DNA from: Haliangium sp050303215
GTDB taxonomy: Bacteria; Myxococcota_A; Polyangia; Haliangiales; Haliangiaceae
NCBI RefSeq assembly: GCF_050303215.1
Contig: NZ_JBNLBH010000110.1
Coordinates: 1 to 64,000, forward strand
Length of the DNA stretch: 64,000 bases
Reading direction: 5' to 3'
The notes under the pieces were generated by a model. The model searched no databases and had not been told where the DNA came from. It saw only the letters and a list, made by a program, of their open reading frames with translations. Position numbers and translations under genes: made by a program. Positions 32,038-48,150 of the stretch are shown here, piece by piece (the first letter of the stretch is position 1; each line of letters opens with the position of its first letter).

Positions 32038-33255
32038 TCACTTCGGCGGCAGGCCCTGGCGCAGCAGGCGGATCACGTTGCCGCCCATGACCGCGCGGAC
32101 GTCGTCGTCGGAGAAGCCCCGGGCCTTCAGCGCGGCCGTGATCCCGACCAGGCCGGTGGTGTCGAGGCCGGTGCGCACGGCGCCGTCGAAGTCCGAGCCC
32201 AGGCCCACGTGAGCCACCCCCACCAGGTCGCGCACGTGCGCGATGGCGGTCGCGATCGCGTCCGGGGTCAGCCCGCACACGGCCCCGTCCCAGTATCCGA
32301 TCCCGATCACGCCGCCCCCGGCCGCGATGCCGCGGATGTGCTCGTCGGCGAGGTTGCGGGGGTTGTCGCAGGTGGCGCGCACGCCGGTGTGTGACACCAC
32401 CACCGGCCGGGTGCTCATGGCCAGGACGTCGTCGATGGTGCGCGGGGCCGCGTGGGCGAGGTCGACCACTACCCCCAGCTCTTCCATGCGCCGCACCGCC
32501 GCCCGACCGAGCTCGGTGAGGCCGCCCTTGTTCACGCCGTGGGCCGAGCCCGCCAGCTCGTTGTCGATGAAGTGGGCCAGCCCCATCATGCGATAGCCGG
32601 CCTCGAACAGCTCGTCGAGCTTGGCGAGGTCGCCCTCGATGGCGTGCATGCCTTCGATGGCCAGCAGCCCGGCGACCGGAGAGGGCTCGGGCTCGCGCTC
32701 GCGCTCGCGCCGGGCCAAGAACGCGTCCAGCTCGGCCGCGCTGTGGATCACGGTGAGGAGGCCGTCCGAGCGCTCCGCGGTCTGGTGCAGGCGCTCGGCC
32801 TGATACAGGGCCCGGGCCTCCAGGCTGGTCCAGGTGGTCAGCGGCCAGCGCTGGGCCACCACCAGCACGGTGACCCGGTTCCCGCTGCTCTGGTTCCGGT
32901 GCACGTTCTGACCCCACGGCGAGTGTGTCACCGCGCCGAACACCTGCACCGCCACGTTGCCCTCCGCCAGCCGGGGCACGTCGACGTGGCCGCGGTCGTA
33001 GCGGCGCAGCAGATCGCGCGGCCACAGCAGCGCGTCGGCGTGCAGGTCGGCGATCACGAGCTGGCTGTGCAGCGCTTGCGCCGCCTGCGCCTGTGCTCGT
33101 GACGCCGGGGCCTCGGCCACCTCGGCGACCGGATTCACGAGCCTGTCGGCGATGATCGCGGCGAACGAGAAGAACAGAGCGGCCCCGACCACGACCAACA
33201 GTAGCAGGGCCAGCCCGACGGTGCGGACCAGGGAGCGGCGAGCCATGGCCGGCAT
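32038..33255 (-). CDS. Membrane dipeptidase, peptidase family M19
   Basis: The frame is open to 33393, but the ATG at 33255 (MPAMARR; alternative ATG at 33246) is the likely start since it begins an N-terminal membrane anchor (VGLALLLLVVVGAALFF). The catalytic part holds the zinc ligands of renal-dipeptidase-like enzymes: DLHADALLW (His-x-Asp), IEGMHAIEGD (Glu), VVVDLAHAA (His), VVVSHTGVR (His) and GSDFDGAV. M19 enzymes cleave dipeptides, including D-configured and cyclic substrates. The short C-terminal RNG-like end GGNVIRLL is typical. It is a single-gene unit. Confidence 0.9.
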   Translation of the reverse strand: MPAMARRSLVRTVGLALLLLVVVGAALFFSFAAIIADRLVNPVAEVAEAPASRAQAQAAQALHSQLVIADLHADALLWPRDLLRRYDRGHVDVPRLAEGNVAVQVFGAVTHSPWGQNVHRNQSSGNRVTVLVVAQRWPLTTWTSLEARALYQAERLHQTAERSDGLLTVIHSAAELDAFLARREREREPEPSPVAGLLAIEGMHAIEGDLAKLDELFEAGYRMMGLAHFIDNELAGSAHGVNKGGLTELGRAAVRRMEELGVVVDLAHAAPRTIDDVLAMSTRPVVVSHTGVRATCDNPRNLADEHIRGIAAGGGVIGIGYWDGAVCGLTPDAIATAIAHVRDLVGVAHVGLGSDFDGAVRTGLDTTGLVGITAALKARGFSDDDVRAVMGGNVIRLLRQGLPPK

Positions 33256-33390
33256 GATAGGCCAGACGCGGTCCGCGGTCACGGCTCGGCACGAGCGCCG
33301 CCGCCACGGCCGCCGCCGCCCAGGTGCCACCAGGCGCCGCCAGGCGCCGCGAAGCGACGATGTGCACCAGCGCACGTCCGAGCAAAGTTC

Positions 33391-33715
33391 CAATAGAACC
33401 CGGAACGGTCGTCAGCGGCGATCAGCAGTTCTGTTGGAACCGAAAACGGTCGCAAATCGACCACGAGCGGTTCCGTTGGAACCGAAAACGGCCGCAAACC
33501 GACCAATTCGGTTCGATTGGAACCGAAAACCGACCACGAGCGACGATCTGCGGTTCGATTGGAACCGAAACCGACCACGAACGACGATCTGCGGTTCGAT
33601 TGGAACCGAAAACCGACCATCGGCGCCCGATTTCGGCGCGGCGGGAGCCGCAACCGACCACGGGCCGTGAGGTGCGGCTCTGCGAGAACCGAACCCGACC
33701 GCGAGGCCGAGCCGG
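33391..33715. repeat. 41/42-bp tandem array, about eight units
   Basis: Units start at 33391 (degenerate), 33433, 33475, 33516, 33558 and 33599, then two degenerate copies. The core is ttggaaccgaaaac or close variant. The unit junction forms a hairpin, CGGTTC-GATTG-GAACCG, a 6-bp stem. Frames across it read as 14-residue repeats but none has a start, ribosome binding site or family. It fills the space between the M19 gene's promoter side and the end of the aldo/keto reductase gene. Confidence 0.88.
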
Positions 33716-33718
33716 GTC

Positions 33719-34684
<966 letters not shown>

Positions 34685-34898
34685 GGGAGTATCTCCTGAT
34701 AATGATTGGCGGTTCAGAGTCTTGATCGGGCTGCCGGTGGCCGGCTCGAATGAGCTCAATCCGACATGGAAGACGATAGCCATCGCCCGCTCGGGGTGCA
34801 TGCCGGTTCCTCCACACCGCTTGCCTGATCCTCTACATTCCGGGAGAATCGACTCTATCCCGCGCGGGCTGGTCTAGGCTGTCAGCGGAGGTCGAAGC

Positions 34899-35750
34899 AT
34901 GCACCTGGAACGACTCATCGAACAAGCACAAGGACTCATCACGCGCAGCTTGCGGCCGATGGACGATCTGCTGCTCTTCCAGCGCAGCGCCCCGAGCTCG
35001 TTCGAGGCCGCGCTGTACGAGCCGGTCCTATGCCTGATCCTCCAAGGCCGGAAACAGGTGTCGATCGGCGAGCAGACCTTGTCGTTCGGCGCGGGGGAGT
35101 GCCTGCTGGTGAGTCACGACCTGCCCGTGAGCTCCCGAGTCACCAAGGCGCCCTATCTGGCGTTGGTGCTCGAGGTCGACGTCGCCACCATCAGGAAGCT
35201 CTACGATGAGGTCGCGGAGTCGGCGCTCGACAGCGAGCGTGCTCGGGCGGCCGAGCTCCATCGGGCGGATCCCGGGTTGCTCGATGCCTTGGGTCGATAC
35301 CTGGCGCTCGCCGACGCGCCCGCTGACGCGAAGGTGCTGGGTCCGCTGATCTCGAAGGAGATCCACTACCGCTTGCTGGTGGCCCCGTTTGGGGGAATGC
35401 TGCGCAGCCTCATTCGCCACGACAGCAACGCGAGCGCGATCGCCCGCGCCATTGGCAACATTCGCGGCGACATCCGGTCGCCGATCGTGATCCCGGAGCT
35501 CGCCCGGCAGGTCGGAATGAGCGCGTCGTCGTTCCACAAGCACTTCAAGACCATCACCTCGACCACGCCGCTGCAATACCAAAAGGAGCTGCGCCTGCTG
35601 GAGGCCCGGCGGCTGCTGCGGACGGGCGGCGCCTCGGTGACCACGGCCGCCTTCGACGTCGGCTACGAGAGCGCGAGCCAGTTCAGCCGCGAGTACGCGC
35701 GCAAGTTCGGCGTCCCCCCGAGCCAAGACCTGGCCAACGGGGCCGCCTAG
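34899..35750 (+). CDS. AraC-family transcriptional regulator
   Basis: A 283-residue regulator with an AraC_N-type N-terminal domain (about 1-160; EAALYEPVLCLILQGRKQV) and a C-terminal double helix-turn-helix (about 185-275; ELARQVGMSASSFHKHFK and VTTAAFDVGYESASQFSREY). GGAGG lies 6-10 bp ahead of the ATG. Divergent placement next to an aldo/keto reductase resembles YqhC-YqhD, where the regulator responds to aldehydes. It is therefore likely to activate the reductase gene. Confidence 0.92.
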   Translation: MHLERLIEQAQGLITRSLRPMDDLLLFQRSAPSSFEAALYEPVLCLILQGRKQVSIGEQTLSFGAGECLLVSHDLPVSSRVTKAPYLALVLEVDVATIRKLYDEVAESALDSERARAAELHRADPGLLDALGRYLALADAPADAKVLGPLISKEIHYRLLVAPFGGMLRSLIRHDSNASAIARAIGNIRGDIRSPIVIPELARQVGMSASSFHKHFKTITSTTPLQYQKELRLLEARRLLRTGGASVTTAAFDVGYESASQFSREYARKFGVPPSQDLANGAA

Positions 35751-35823
35751 CCGGCTGCCGGCACGCGGCCTGCAGCCTGCTGGCACGAGCGCGGCGCAAC
35801 CCCGACGGGACCCGGGATCGTGA

Positions 35824-35846
35824 CCGGCGGGTGTAACCTCCGCCGG
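35824..35846. repeat. 7-bp inverted repeat after the AraC gene
   Basis: CCGGCGG-9-CCGCCGG, 74 bp past the regulator's stop. There is no T-run; it may stall transcription or be an operator of the DUF3592 gene. Confidence 0.35.
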
Positions 35847-35975
35847 CGCGTCGTCGTAATGGGGTGTAATTGACGCCGCTGTGCTCGATGGACATGTTTG
35901 ACTGGCCGGCCGCGCGGGTGGTCAGACCGACGCCGCTGGCGTTCGAGTCCGAATGAGGACGGAGGTCGCTTCTCG

Positions 35976-36683
35976 ATGAACCGAACAATCGTTGTGCGTG
36001 TGTTCCCGATGATCTTCGCCGTGGTTGGCGCGGGGCTCCTGTTGCTGGGCGGACTTCTGGTGCGCGATAGCTACCTGTTCACATCGTCGGCGACGAAGGT
36101 CAACGGCACGGTGGTCGAGATCGAGTCCCGCTACGACTCGGACGATGATCTCGTGTACAGGCCCGTCGTCGAGTATCCCGAGCCCGCGGGTGGAAGCTCT
36201 CGTTTCACCGAACCGATGTGGTCCGGTCTGAAGCGGTACCGTGTCGGGGAGAGGGTCGAGGTCGCCTATAGCGCGGACGGTGAGGCGCGGATCGTCTCGT
36301 TCTTCTCGCTGTACGGCGCCGGCCTGATCTTTGCGGCGATCGGGGCCGTGTTCGCTGCCGTCGGCGGGGGCATGGAGTGGCGACGCCGGCGTCGGCAAGC
36401 GCAGATCAGACGGCTGCTGCAGCGTGGAACGAGGGTGATGGCGACCGTCGTCGAGCTGACCCGGGACCAGAGGATTTCGGTCAACGACGTGCACCCATAC
36501 ATCCTCCAGGTGGAGGCAGAGGACGCGGACACAGGCGCTCGGCGCCGATTCACCAGCGATCGCTTCTGGGAGCTGCCGAAGCACCTGCCCCAGCCGGGTG
36601 ACGAGGTGAAAGTCGTCTTCGATCCCGACGACCCCGAGGTCCACTGGGTGGACCTGACGGCGATCGGGATCCACCCCGGCTGA
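35976..36683 (+). CDS. DUF3592-type membrane protein
   Basis: A 235-residue protein; the ATG at 35976 has GGAGG 10 bp upstream. Two membrane segments (about 10-28 and 112-130) flank a beta-rich DUF3592 domain (GTVVEIESRYDSDDDLVYRPVVEY ... RYRVGERVEVAYSADGEARI). A second copy of the pattern follows (VMATVVELTRDQRISVNDVHPYILQV ... PQPGDEVKVVFDPDDPEVHWVDL). DUF3592 proteins are widespread and functionally uncharacterised. It is a single-gene unit. Confidence 0.8.
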   Translation: MNRTIVVRVFPMIFAVVGAGLLLLGGLLVRDSYLFTSSATKVNGTVVEIESRYDSDDDLVYRPVVEYPEPAGGSSRFTEPMWSGLKRYRVGERVEVAYSADGEARIVSFFSLYGAGLIFAAIGAVFAAVGGGMEWRRRRRQAQIRRLLQRGTRVMATVVELTRDQRISVNDVHPYILQVEAEDADTGARRRFTSDRFWELPKHLPQPGDEVKVVFDPDDPEVHWVDLTAIGIHPG

Positions 36684-36757
36684 GTGCGGCCGCCGGGTCG
36701 GGCCACGCGGTGCTGCCGAGTGGCCGGCGCGGTCGTCGGTCAGCGCCGCCAGGCGGT

Positions 36758-37486
36758 TCAGGACCGAGTCTTGGCGGTCGCTTTGAGCGCGAAGCGCCAG
36801 GCGGCCGCGAGCTGTTCGGCCGGGCGCTCGCGGATGAGGTCGGTGTGGGCGAGGGCGAGCTGCTCGATCGGCAGCGCGAGGATGGCCTCGAGCGAGCGGG
36901 CGAGTGCGTCGCGATCGCGCTTGCGAAACCGGACGTCCGGCGAGACCTTGATCCGCCCATAGACACCCATCAAGCGAGCGGGAATGCGCCACGTCCAGTG
37001 ATCCTGGTGGGTGGCGCACAGCGCGACGTCGGCGCCGATCAAGGTCCCGGTGGGGCGGTGAAAGAACAGGGTCTCGTCGAGGAAGGGCATCCCGGTCAGC
37101 GGCATCGCTTGGATCTCGGGCACCCGCTCGGCCACCATGGGGTCGGCGATGTCGGCGTCCAGGCGGAGCGCGGCGTTGCGCTCGACGACCGATGCCGGGC
37201 CGATCACGGTGGCGTCCGGGTAGGCCTCGGCAAACCGCGGCATCTCGAGGTGGTGGAAGCGGTTGGGGACCACCAGCCACTCCACCGGCCCGAGGTCATC
37301 GAGGGCCGCCCGCAGCTCGTCGGTCGGCGCCGGTGGGCTGTGCACCCAGAGCCCGCCGCTGGCCAGCTTGACGACCAGCGACCGCGACCGCAGCCAAGAG
37401 CCCAAGAACTTCACCGGGCGCTCGCACACCCAGATTTGGTCGCCCACCAGGGGCTCGAGGCTCGTCAGTGACTTGTCCATGGGCAT
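36758..37486 (-). CDS. DUF4336 protein, metallo-beta-lactamase-like fold
   Basis: About 242 residues from the ATG at 37486 (MPMDK; a second ATG two codons later). Typical DUF4336 motifs are ERPVKFLGSWLRSRSLVVKL, GGLWVHSPPAP, VPNRFHHLEMPRFAEAYPDA and ETLFFHRPTGTLIGADVA. The motif HSP plus NRFHHL replaces the usual HxHxDH, so a reduced metal site is likely. The role is unknown; proteins of this group are cytoplasmic. The gene stands alone. Confidence 0.8.
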   Translation of the reverse strand: MPMDKSLTSLEPLVGDQIWVCERPVKFLGSWLRSRSLVVKLASGGLWVHSPPAPTDELRAALDDLGPVEWLVVPNRFHHLEMPRFAEAYPDATVIGPASVVERNAALRLDADIADPMVAERVPEIQAMPLTGMPFLDETLFFHRPTGTLIGADVALCATHQDHWTWRIPARLMGVYGRIKVSPDVRFRKRDRDALARSLEAILALPIEQLALAHTDLIRERPAEQLAAAWRFALKATAKTRS

Positions 37487-37539
37487 GAGATGCGCCGCGG
37501 TCGTCGATGGTTGCCCGGCTTCGCGATCAGCTCGGCGGG

Positions 37540-37983
37540 CTATGCGTCGTCGAAGATCTCGTCGACGCTGCCCGCGCTCACCGCGCGCTCGATCCATCGC
37601 GCGAGGACGCGCTCGTCGGAGCAGGTCTCGATTCGCTCACGAGTCTTCTCGGCGACCTCGAACCCTCGCGCGCCGAGCATCAGCACCAGCGATTTGCGCA
37701 TGCCCCGGGTCTCCATCGACTCATTGTGCTTCACCATGTCCGGGTGGTCGCTCGCGATCACCGCGTTGACGATGGCCTTCTCCGCTTGGACGGCGTCGAG
37801 GAGCGCACCGACCAGCAGCGGCCGTGACAAGCACGGGTCCTCGAGCAGCTCGTCATTGCCCCAGGTCTTCCAGTCGTCTCGCTCGGGTTGCCACTCGAGC
37901 AATGGGCCTGCGACGAGGTGGTGCCCGGCCTTGTCCCCGCTCACCGGGATCGCGAACACGCGCCGCACTCCGCGCCGCGCCAT
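37540..37983 (-). pseudogene. Uma2-like C-terminal fragment
   Basis: 147 residues with the typical C-terminal layout of Uma2/DUF820-type proteins found in large numbers in myxobacteria: a conserved opening RGVRRVFAIPVSGDKAG, then LLEWQPERDDWKTW and an LEDPCLSRPLLVGALLDAV strip, then a helical tail ending in SVDEIFDDA. The PD-(D/E)XK N-terminal half is missing and no longer frame extends upstream. It is therefore a truncated copy, possibly still expressed. Assignment is from memory of family layout. Confidence 0.55.
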
Positions 37984-38025
37984 CAGTCGTATGCAGCAAA
38001 CAGTGATCGTGCATCAATGAGGGCA

Positions 38026-38274
38026 TTATTCGTGCGTCTGCGAACCCTCTTGCGTGTACACATCTGGCTCGGATTCGAATCCGTCCCAGAATACCCAAAT
38101 TCTCCGACAACTGGGGCATTTTAGGAAGGACGACATCTTTGCATAGATCTCCTCAACATCAACGGCCCCTGAAAAACTGTCAAGTTCCTCGTCGGCGATG
38201 AATTTCCATTCGATGGGGTTCGGGATCGCGCTCCAAGAGAGCTTTGAGCCACATCTGCATATAAGTGCCGGCAT
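38026..38274 (-). CDS. Candidate immunity protein with zinc-ribbon cysteines
   Basis: 82 residues with two pairs of cysteines (CRCGSK at 6-11 and CPSCRR at 53-58) that could bind zinc. The composition is acidic (DEELDSFSGAVDVEEIYAKM), as is usual for immunity proteins to basic nuclease toxins. It starts 2 bp after the CdiA-CT-like toxin stop on the same strand and is clearly less GC-rich than neighbours, which fits toxin-immunity pairing by transfer. No family was recognised. Confidence 0.55.
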   Translation of the reverse strand: MPALICRCGSKLSWSAIPNPIEWKFIADEELDSFSGAVDVEEIYAKMSSFLKCPSCRRIWVFWDGFESEPDVYTQEGSQTHE

Positions 38275-38276
38275 TG

Positions 38277-38717
38277 CTATCTTCCAATGATGATGACTTC
38301 TTGCAGGTTTTGTGCGCCGGCACCTCGGAGTCTGTTTATTACATTTCCAAGATCGTCTAGGGAGACGCCGGACTTGGAGAGGTCTAGCACGATGCCTCGC
38401 GCCTGAGAATTCTTGCTTCGCATTGCTGAAATGATGCGGTTGGCATTAGAGGTGGTCGGAGTATAGATGTCATAGGGGACGCCGTCGACCAGCAGATCTG
38501 CGGTTCCACCAGCCTTGCTACGAACGCCGCCTGGATCGCGGAGAACGACGTCTCTACCTCGGGCAGCAACACGCCGCGCTGCCCGCAACTCATCTGCCGA
38601 GTGGTGAACCGAGTCGATCACTAGTCGCCCCGTTGTAGGCCGACGGGCCGAGGCAGCGGCCCTTCGCTTCGCCTGTGATGAAGCCCTGCGGACCCCAGTC
38701 CTAGAAAGAAGGAGCAC
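38277..38717 (-). CDS. Orphan CdiA-CT-like nuclease toxin module
   Basis: 146 residues from a GTG at 38717. Residues about 32-146 match the C-terminal tRNase domain of contact-dependent inhibition proteins as I recall it. They include LVIDSVHHSADELRAARRVA, the core GGTADLLVDGVPYDIY with catalytic-type Asp, IVLDLSKSGVSLDDL and the end LQEVIIIGR. No filamentous CdiA stalk, export domain or N-terminus is present; the first 31 residues are Arg/Ala-rich. It is either an orphan cassette left by recombination or the toxic tip of a split protein together with the overlapping upstream frame. The small gene 2 bp downstream is the candidate immunity gene. GC is low for the window. Confidence 0.65.
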   Translation of the reverse strand: MLLLSRTGVRRASSQAKRRAAASARRPTTGRLVIDSVHHSADELRAARRVAARGRDVVLRDPGGVRSKAGGTADLLVDGVPYDIYTPTTSNANRIISAMRSKNSQARGIVLDLSKSGVSLDDLGNVINRLRGAGAQNLQEVIIIGR

Positions 38718-38958
38718 CGTGGGGCGCGGACCTGCGCAAGGTGTATTCGGCGAACTCGCTCGTGCGCCGGCTCAGATGTTCCAGATCGGCGGCGATGCGC
38801 AGGCTATCGCGGACGGGGAGTGGGTAGAGCTGGGCCCGCTCGCGAACATACCTGAGCGCGTCCTGGCCGCGGTCGCGCGCGTCGTTCATCTGGAGCAGAT
38901 CGTCGACCAACTCGGTGCGCCGACCCATGAGCTCCTTCGCGAACACGGTCGTCGCCAT
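38701..38958 (-). CDS. Short helical frame overlapping the toxin start
   Basis: 85 residues of plausible protein composition (helices VDDLLQMNDARDRGQDALRY and IAADLEHLSRRTSEFAEYTL), ending in PHGAPSF. It overlaps the toxin frame by 17 bp in another register. It may be the decayed upstream part of the same polymorphic toxin, separated by a frameshift, or an independent small gene. No family was recognised. Confidence 0.4.
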   Translation of the reverse strand: MATTVFAKELMGRRTELVDDLLQMNDARDRGQDALRYVRERAQLYPLPVRDSLRIAADLEHLSRRTSEFAEYTLRRSAPHGAPSF

Positions 38959-39084
38959 CCTCTCGGCCGGGAAGATGACGGGCGCGGTCCACGGGACCGA
39001 GTCGTTGTGCGGTGAAAATCATCGTCGTTCTCGGGGCTTACCGGTGCTGACGTGCTACAGCATGCGAGGCCGAGGGCGCGAGTG

Positions 39085-43437
<4,353 letters not shown>

Positions 43438-43728
43438 CGAGAGGACGCGAGCGGGGACCGGACCAGCTCGCGGCGCTCGAACGCCCCCTGGCGAGCGCGG
43501 CGAACCGGGTCCGTGGCTGCCGTCGTGCTCGTCCACGTGGACGAACTTGGTGCCCGAACGAGGCCACCCGGCGGGATCATCGGCGAGGTGACCGCCCCGG
43601 TTCGCAAACCGTGCGTCGCGCGCACCCGGTGGCGCAGATTCTGCGCTCATGGATGCGCTCTGCGCCGCCTCGGGCGCCGAATCCGCGCACGTGAGTTGGC
43701 CACGTTCCTGCAGATACCTGCCTACACG

Positions 43729-44553
43729 ATGCAAACGGCCAAGTTCATCATTCTGTGTGCCGGCGCCGCCGTGCTCGCGAGCTGCGGCGGCCCCGACCAG
43801 CCGCCGCCCGAGAAACCGCGCAGCGTGGCCGCGCTCCTGGCCGAGGCCAAGCGGTGCGAGAAGGAGGCCGCCGAGCACGACGCCATGGCTCGCGACCCCG
43901 AGGCCATGCGGCCGCCGGATCAGTGCGTCAACCCGGTCGACGATGTGTCGACCAGCGGCGGCAAACCGCTGGTCGAGCGGCGCCCGTGCTGGACCGGGCT
44001 GGCCCCGCCCAGCCAACACCACCGCCGCGAGGCCGACAAGCTCCGCCGCGAGGCGGCCGAGTATCGCCGTCAGGCCGGCGCCTTGCTGCACATGGAGCAG
44101 GAGGCCTGCGCCGGCCTGAGCCAGGCCGACATCGACTACAGCCCGTTCTTCCGCCGCCCCGACATCCTCAAGATCGAGCCGTTCATGGTCGCGGGCGAGC
44201 TGCGCGGGGCCCAGGTGTGGTTCCGCAAGGTCCCCGGCCTCACCGTCGAGTGGATGCAGCACGCGACCCAGTGTCACATCGCGCGCGGAGCGGTGATGGG
44301 ACACACTGACAGCTTCCAGCCCTACTGCCCGCTGGTCCTCGAGGGGATCTCGGCGCGGGTCGAGGACACCCCCGAGGGCATCCTCGTGGTCGTGCGCGCC
44401 GAGAGCGATGACGTGGCCCCGGTCGTGCTGGGACGAGCCCAGGACGCCTGCGGGCCCACCCTGCCGCCTCCGAGCGAGGACGGTGGCGACGCGGACGCGC
44501 CGGCTGATCCAGTCTCGCCCGAGGCCGAGCCCGCCACCTCAGGCCAGCCCTGA
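43729..44553 (+). CDS. Lipoprotein of unknown function
   Basis: A 274-residue lipoprotein with the signal peptide FIILCAGAAVLASC (lipobox LASC at 16-19). The mature part begins with a helical Ala/Glu/Arg segment containing cysteines (AEAKRCEKEAAEHDAMARD). A central domain follows with several Cys (WMQHATQCHIARGAVMGH) and a Pro/Asp-rich tail. No family was recognised. It is divergent from the P-type ATPase, 291 bp away. Confidence 0.7.
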   Translation: MQTAKFIILCAGAAVLASCGGPDQPPPEKPRSVAALLAEAKRCEKEAAEHDAMARDPEAMRPPDQCVNPVDDVSTSGGKPLVERRPCWTGLAPPSQHHRREADKLRREAAEYRRQAGALLHMEQEACAGLSQADIDYSPFFRRPDILKIEPFMVAGELRGAQVWFRKVPGLTVEWMQHATQCHIARGAVMGHTDSFQPYCPLVLEGISARVEDTPEGILVVVRAESDDVAPVVLGRAQDACGPTLPPPSEDGGDADAPADPVSPEAEPATSGQP

Positions 44554-44790
44554 GGTCGCGTCCATGCCGTGAGGATTGCCGGGCGACCCGCGGTGCCGAC
44601 TCGGCCGCGCCGCGGCGGCCGCTATCGCGCTCCTGTGCGCTGTCTTACGCCGCCAGCTACGACGGCCTCACCTGGGACACGGCCACCGGGATCGCGACCG
44701 GCGGGCGCATCGACTACCAGACCCACGCCGAGCGCATGGTCGAGGGGCAGCGCGGTGAGCGCGACGCCGACTTCGATGTCAGCGCCGAGG

Positions 44791-45600
44791 TCAGATCCGA
44801 ATCGCCAGGCGCACGAACATCACCCGGCTGCTGATGTTGCCTCCGGTGCCGAGCAGGTTGTTGAACAAGAACTCGGCGCCGACATCGAGGCGGCGACCGA
44901 GCGCGAACAGGCCGCCGATGCCGACCGGGACCTCGGCGTTCTCGCCGATGTCGCGCATCGCGCCGCGCACGCCGGTGCGGAGGAAGGCCGCGTTCTGGTC
45001 CGAGAGCTGGAACTGGAGCTGGATGGGGACGTCGACGTACTCGGCCTTGCGATCGCGCCCGACCAGGCCGACGTAGACGCTGGGGTCGAGGAACAGGGCG
45101 AAGCTGCCGCCGCCCATGTGCGCCCGCACCCCCATGTAGATGCCGGTCGTGAACGGGCTGAGCGGGTTGAAGGTGAGCCCGGCGCGGCCCGCGATCTCGA
45201 GCACGCCGCCGTACAGCACGCTGGTCAAGGCTTCGAAGCCGAGGTCGTTGTAGGTCCGGTAGGTGCCGTCGTCGCAGTCGTTGCCGCTCACGCAGATGCC
45301 GATGTCGTGGAACACGCCCACCGTCACCCGCTTGTTGATGCCGACGAACAGCGCCGGCGCCATGGTCACCGGGTCGCCGACCCGGTCGCGCGACATCTCG
45401 ACTCGGAACAGATCACCGCGGAACTCGGCCATGAACGGCGCCAGGACCAGCGGTCGATCGACGAGCGCCAGCGGCCAGTTCTTGGCGGAGAAGGTCGGCG
45501 GGGGCTTATCCTCCTCCTGGGCTTGGGCGTGAGCCGAGGTCGCAGTGGCCGAAAACCAGCTCGCGGCCAGCGCGGCGATGAACAAGGTGCTTCGCGTCAT
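44791..45600 (-). CDS. Predicted outer-membrane protein
   Basis: 269 residues with a signal peptide ending in AHAQ. The rest is strand-rich, with alternating residues and aromatic girdles (RVTVGVFHDIGIC, FALFLDPSVYVGLV, VPIQLQFQL, RVMFVRLAIRI), and a C-terminal hydrophobic end as in beta-barrels. Two cysteines in an extracellular-type loop (CVSGNDCDDG) could form a disulfide. No family is recognised. Confidence 0.65.
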   Translation of the reverse strand: MTRSTLFIAALAASWFSATATSAHAQAQEEDKPPPTFSAKNWPLALVDRPLVLAPFMAEFRGDLFRVEMSRDRVGDPVTMAPALFVGINKRVTVGVFHDIGICVSGNDCDDGTYRTYNDLGFEALTSVLYGGVLEIAGRAGLTFNPLSPFTTGIYMGVRAHMGGGSFALFLDPSVYVGLVGRDRKAEYVDVPIQLQFQLSDQNAAFLRTGVRGAMRDIGENAEVPVGIGGLFALGRRLDVGAEFLFNNLLGTGGNISSRVMFVRLAIRI

Positions 45601-45724
45601 GGAGCTCCCTCCGTTGGCAGGTCGTTCATCATCGCACTGCCCCCGGGCGGCCGAAAGCGGATCCGCGCATGGTCGTGGTGATGCGTGCGGCCGCGCACAT
45701 CGGGGGCGACGATGTCGTTTGGGT

Positions 45725-46618
<894 letters not shown>

Positions 46619-46734
46619 GGTAGCGCAGGCGCGCGCGCAGGTGGGCGAGGTGCTCTTCGCCGACCGAGCCAGGTTCCACGCGGTGGTGGTGAGAGAGCTT
46701 CACCCCACCCCGCACAGGTTGTTAGAATCGGGTC

Positions 46735-48084
<1,350 letters not shown>

Positions 48085-48150
48085 GCTCGCAAACACTTTC
48101 GTTCGATCGGGCTTGGCACCGACTCCTACATGGTTTACCATTGACGAATA

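Noticed and set aside
44640..44800. Plus-strand fragment with protein-like codons between the lipoprotein and barrel genes
   Set aside because: About 50 residues in one frame look coding (SYDGLTWDTATGIATGGRID), but there is no start and a stop follows soon after; it may be a decayed gene, but support is too thin.
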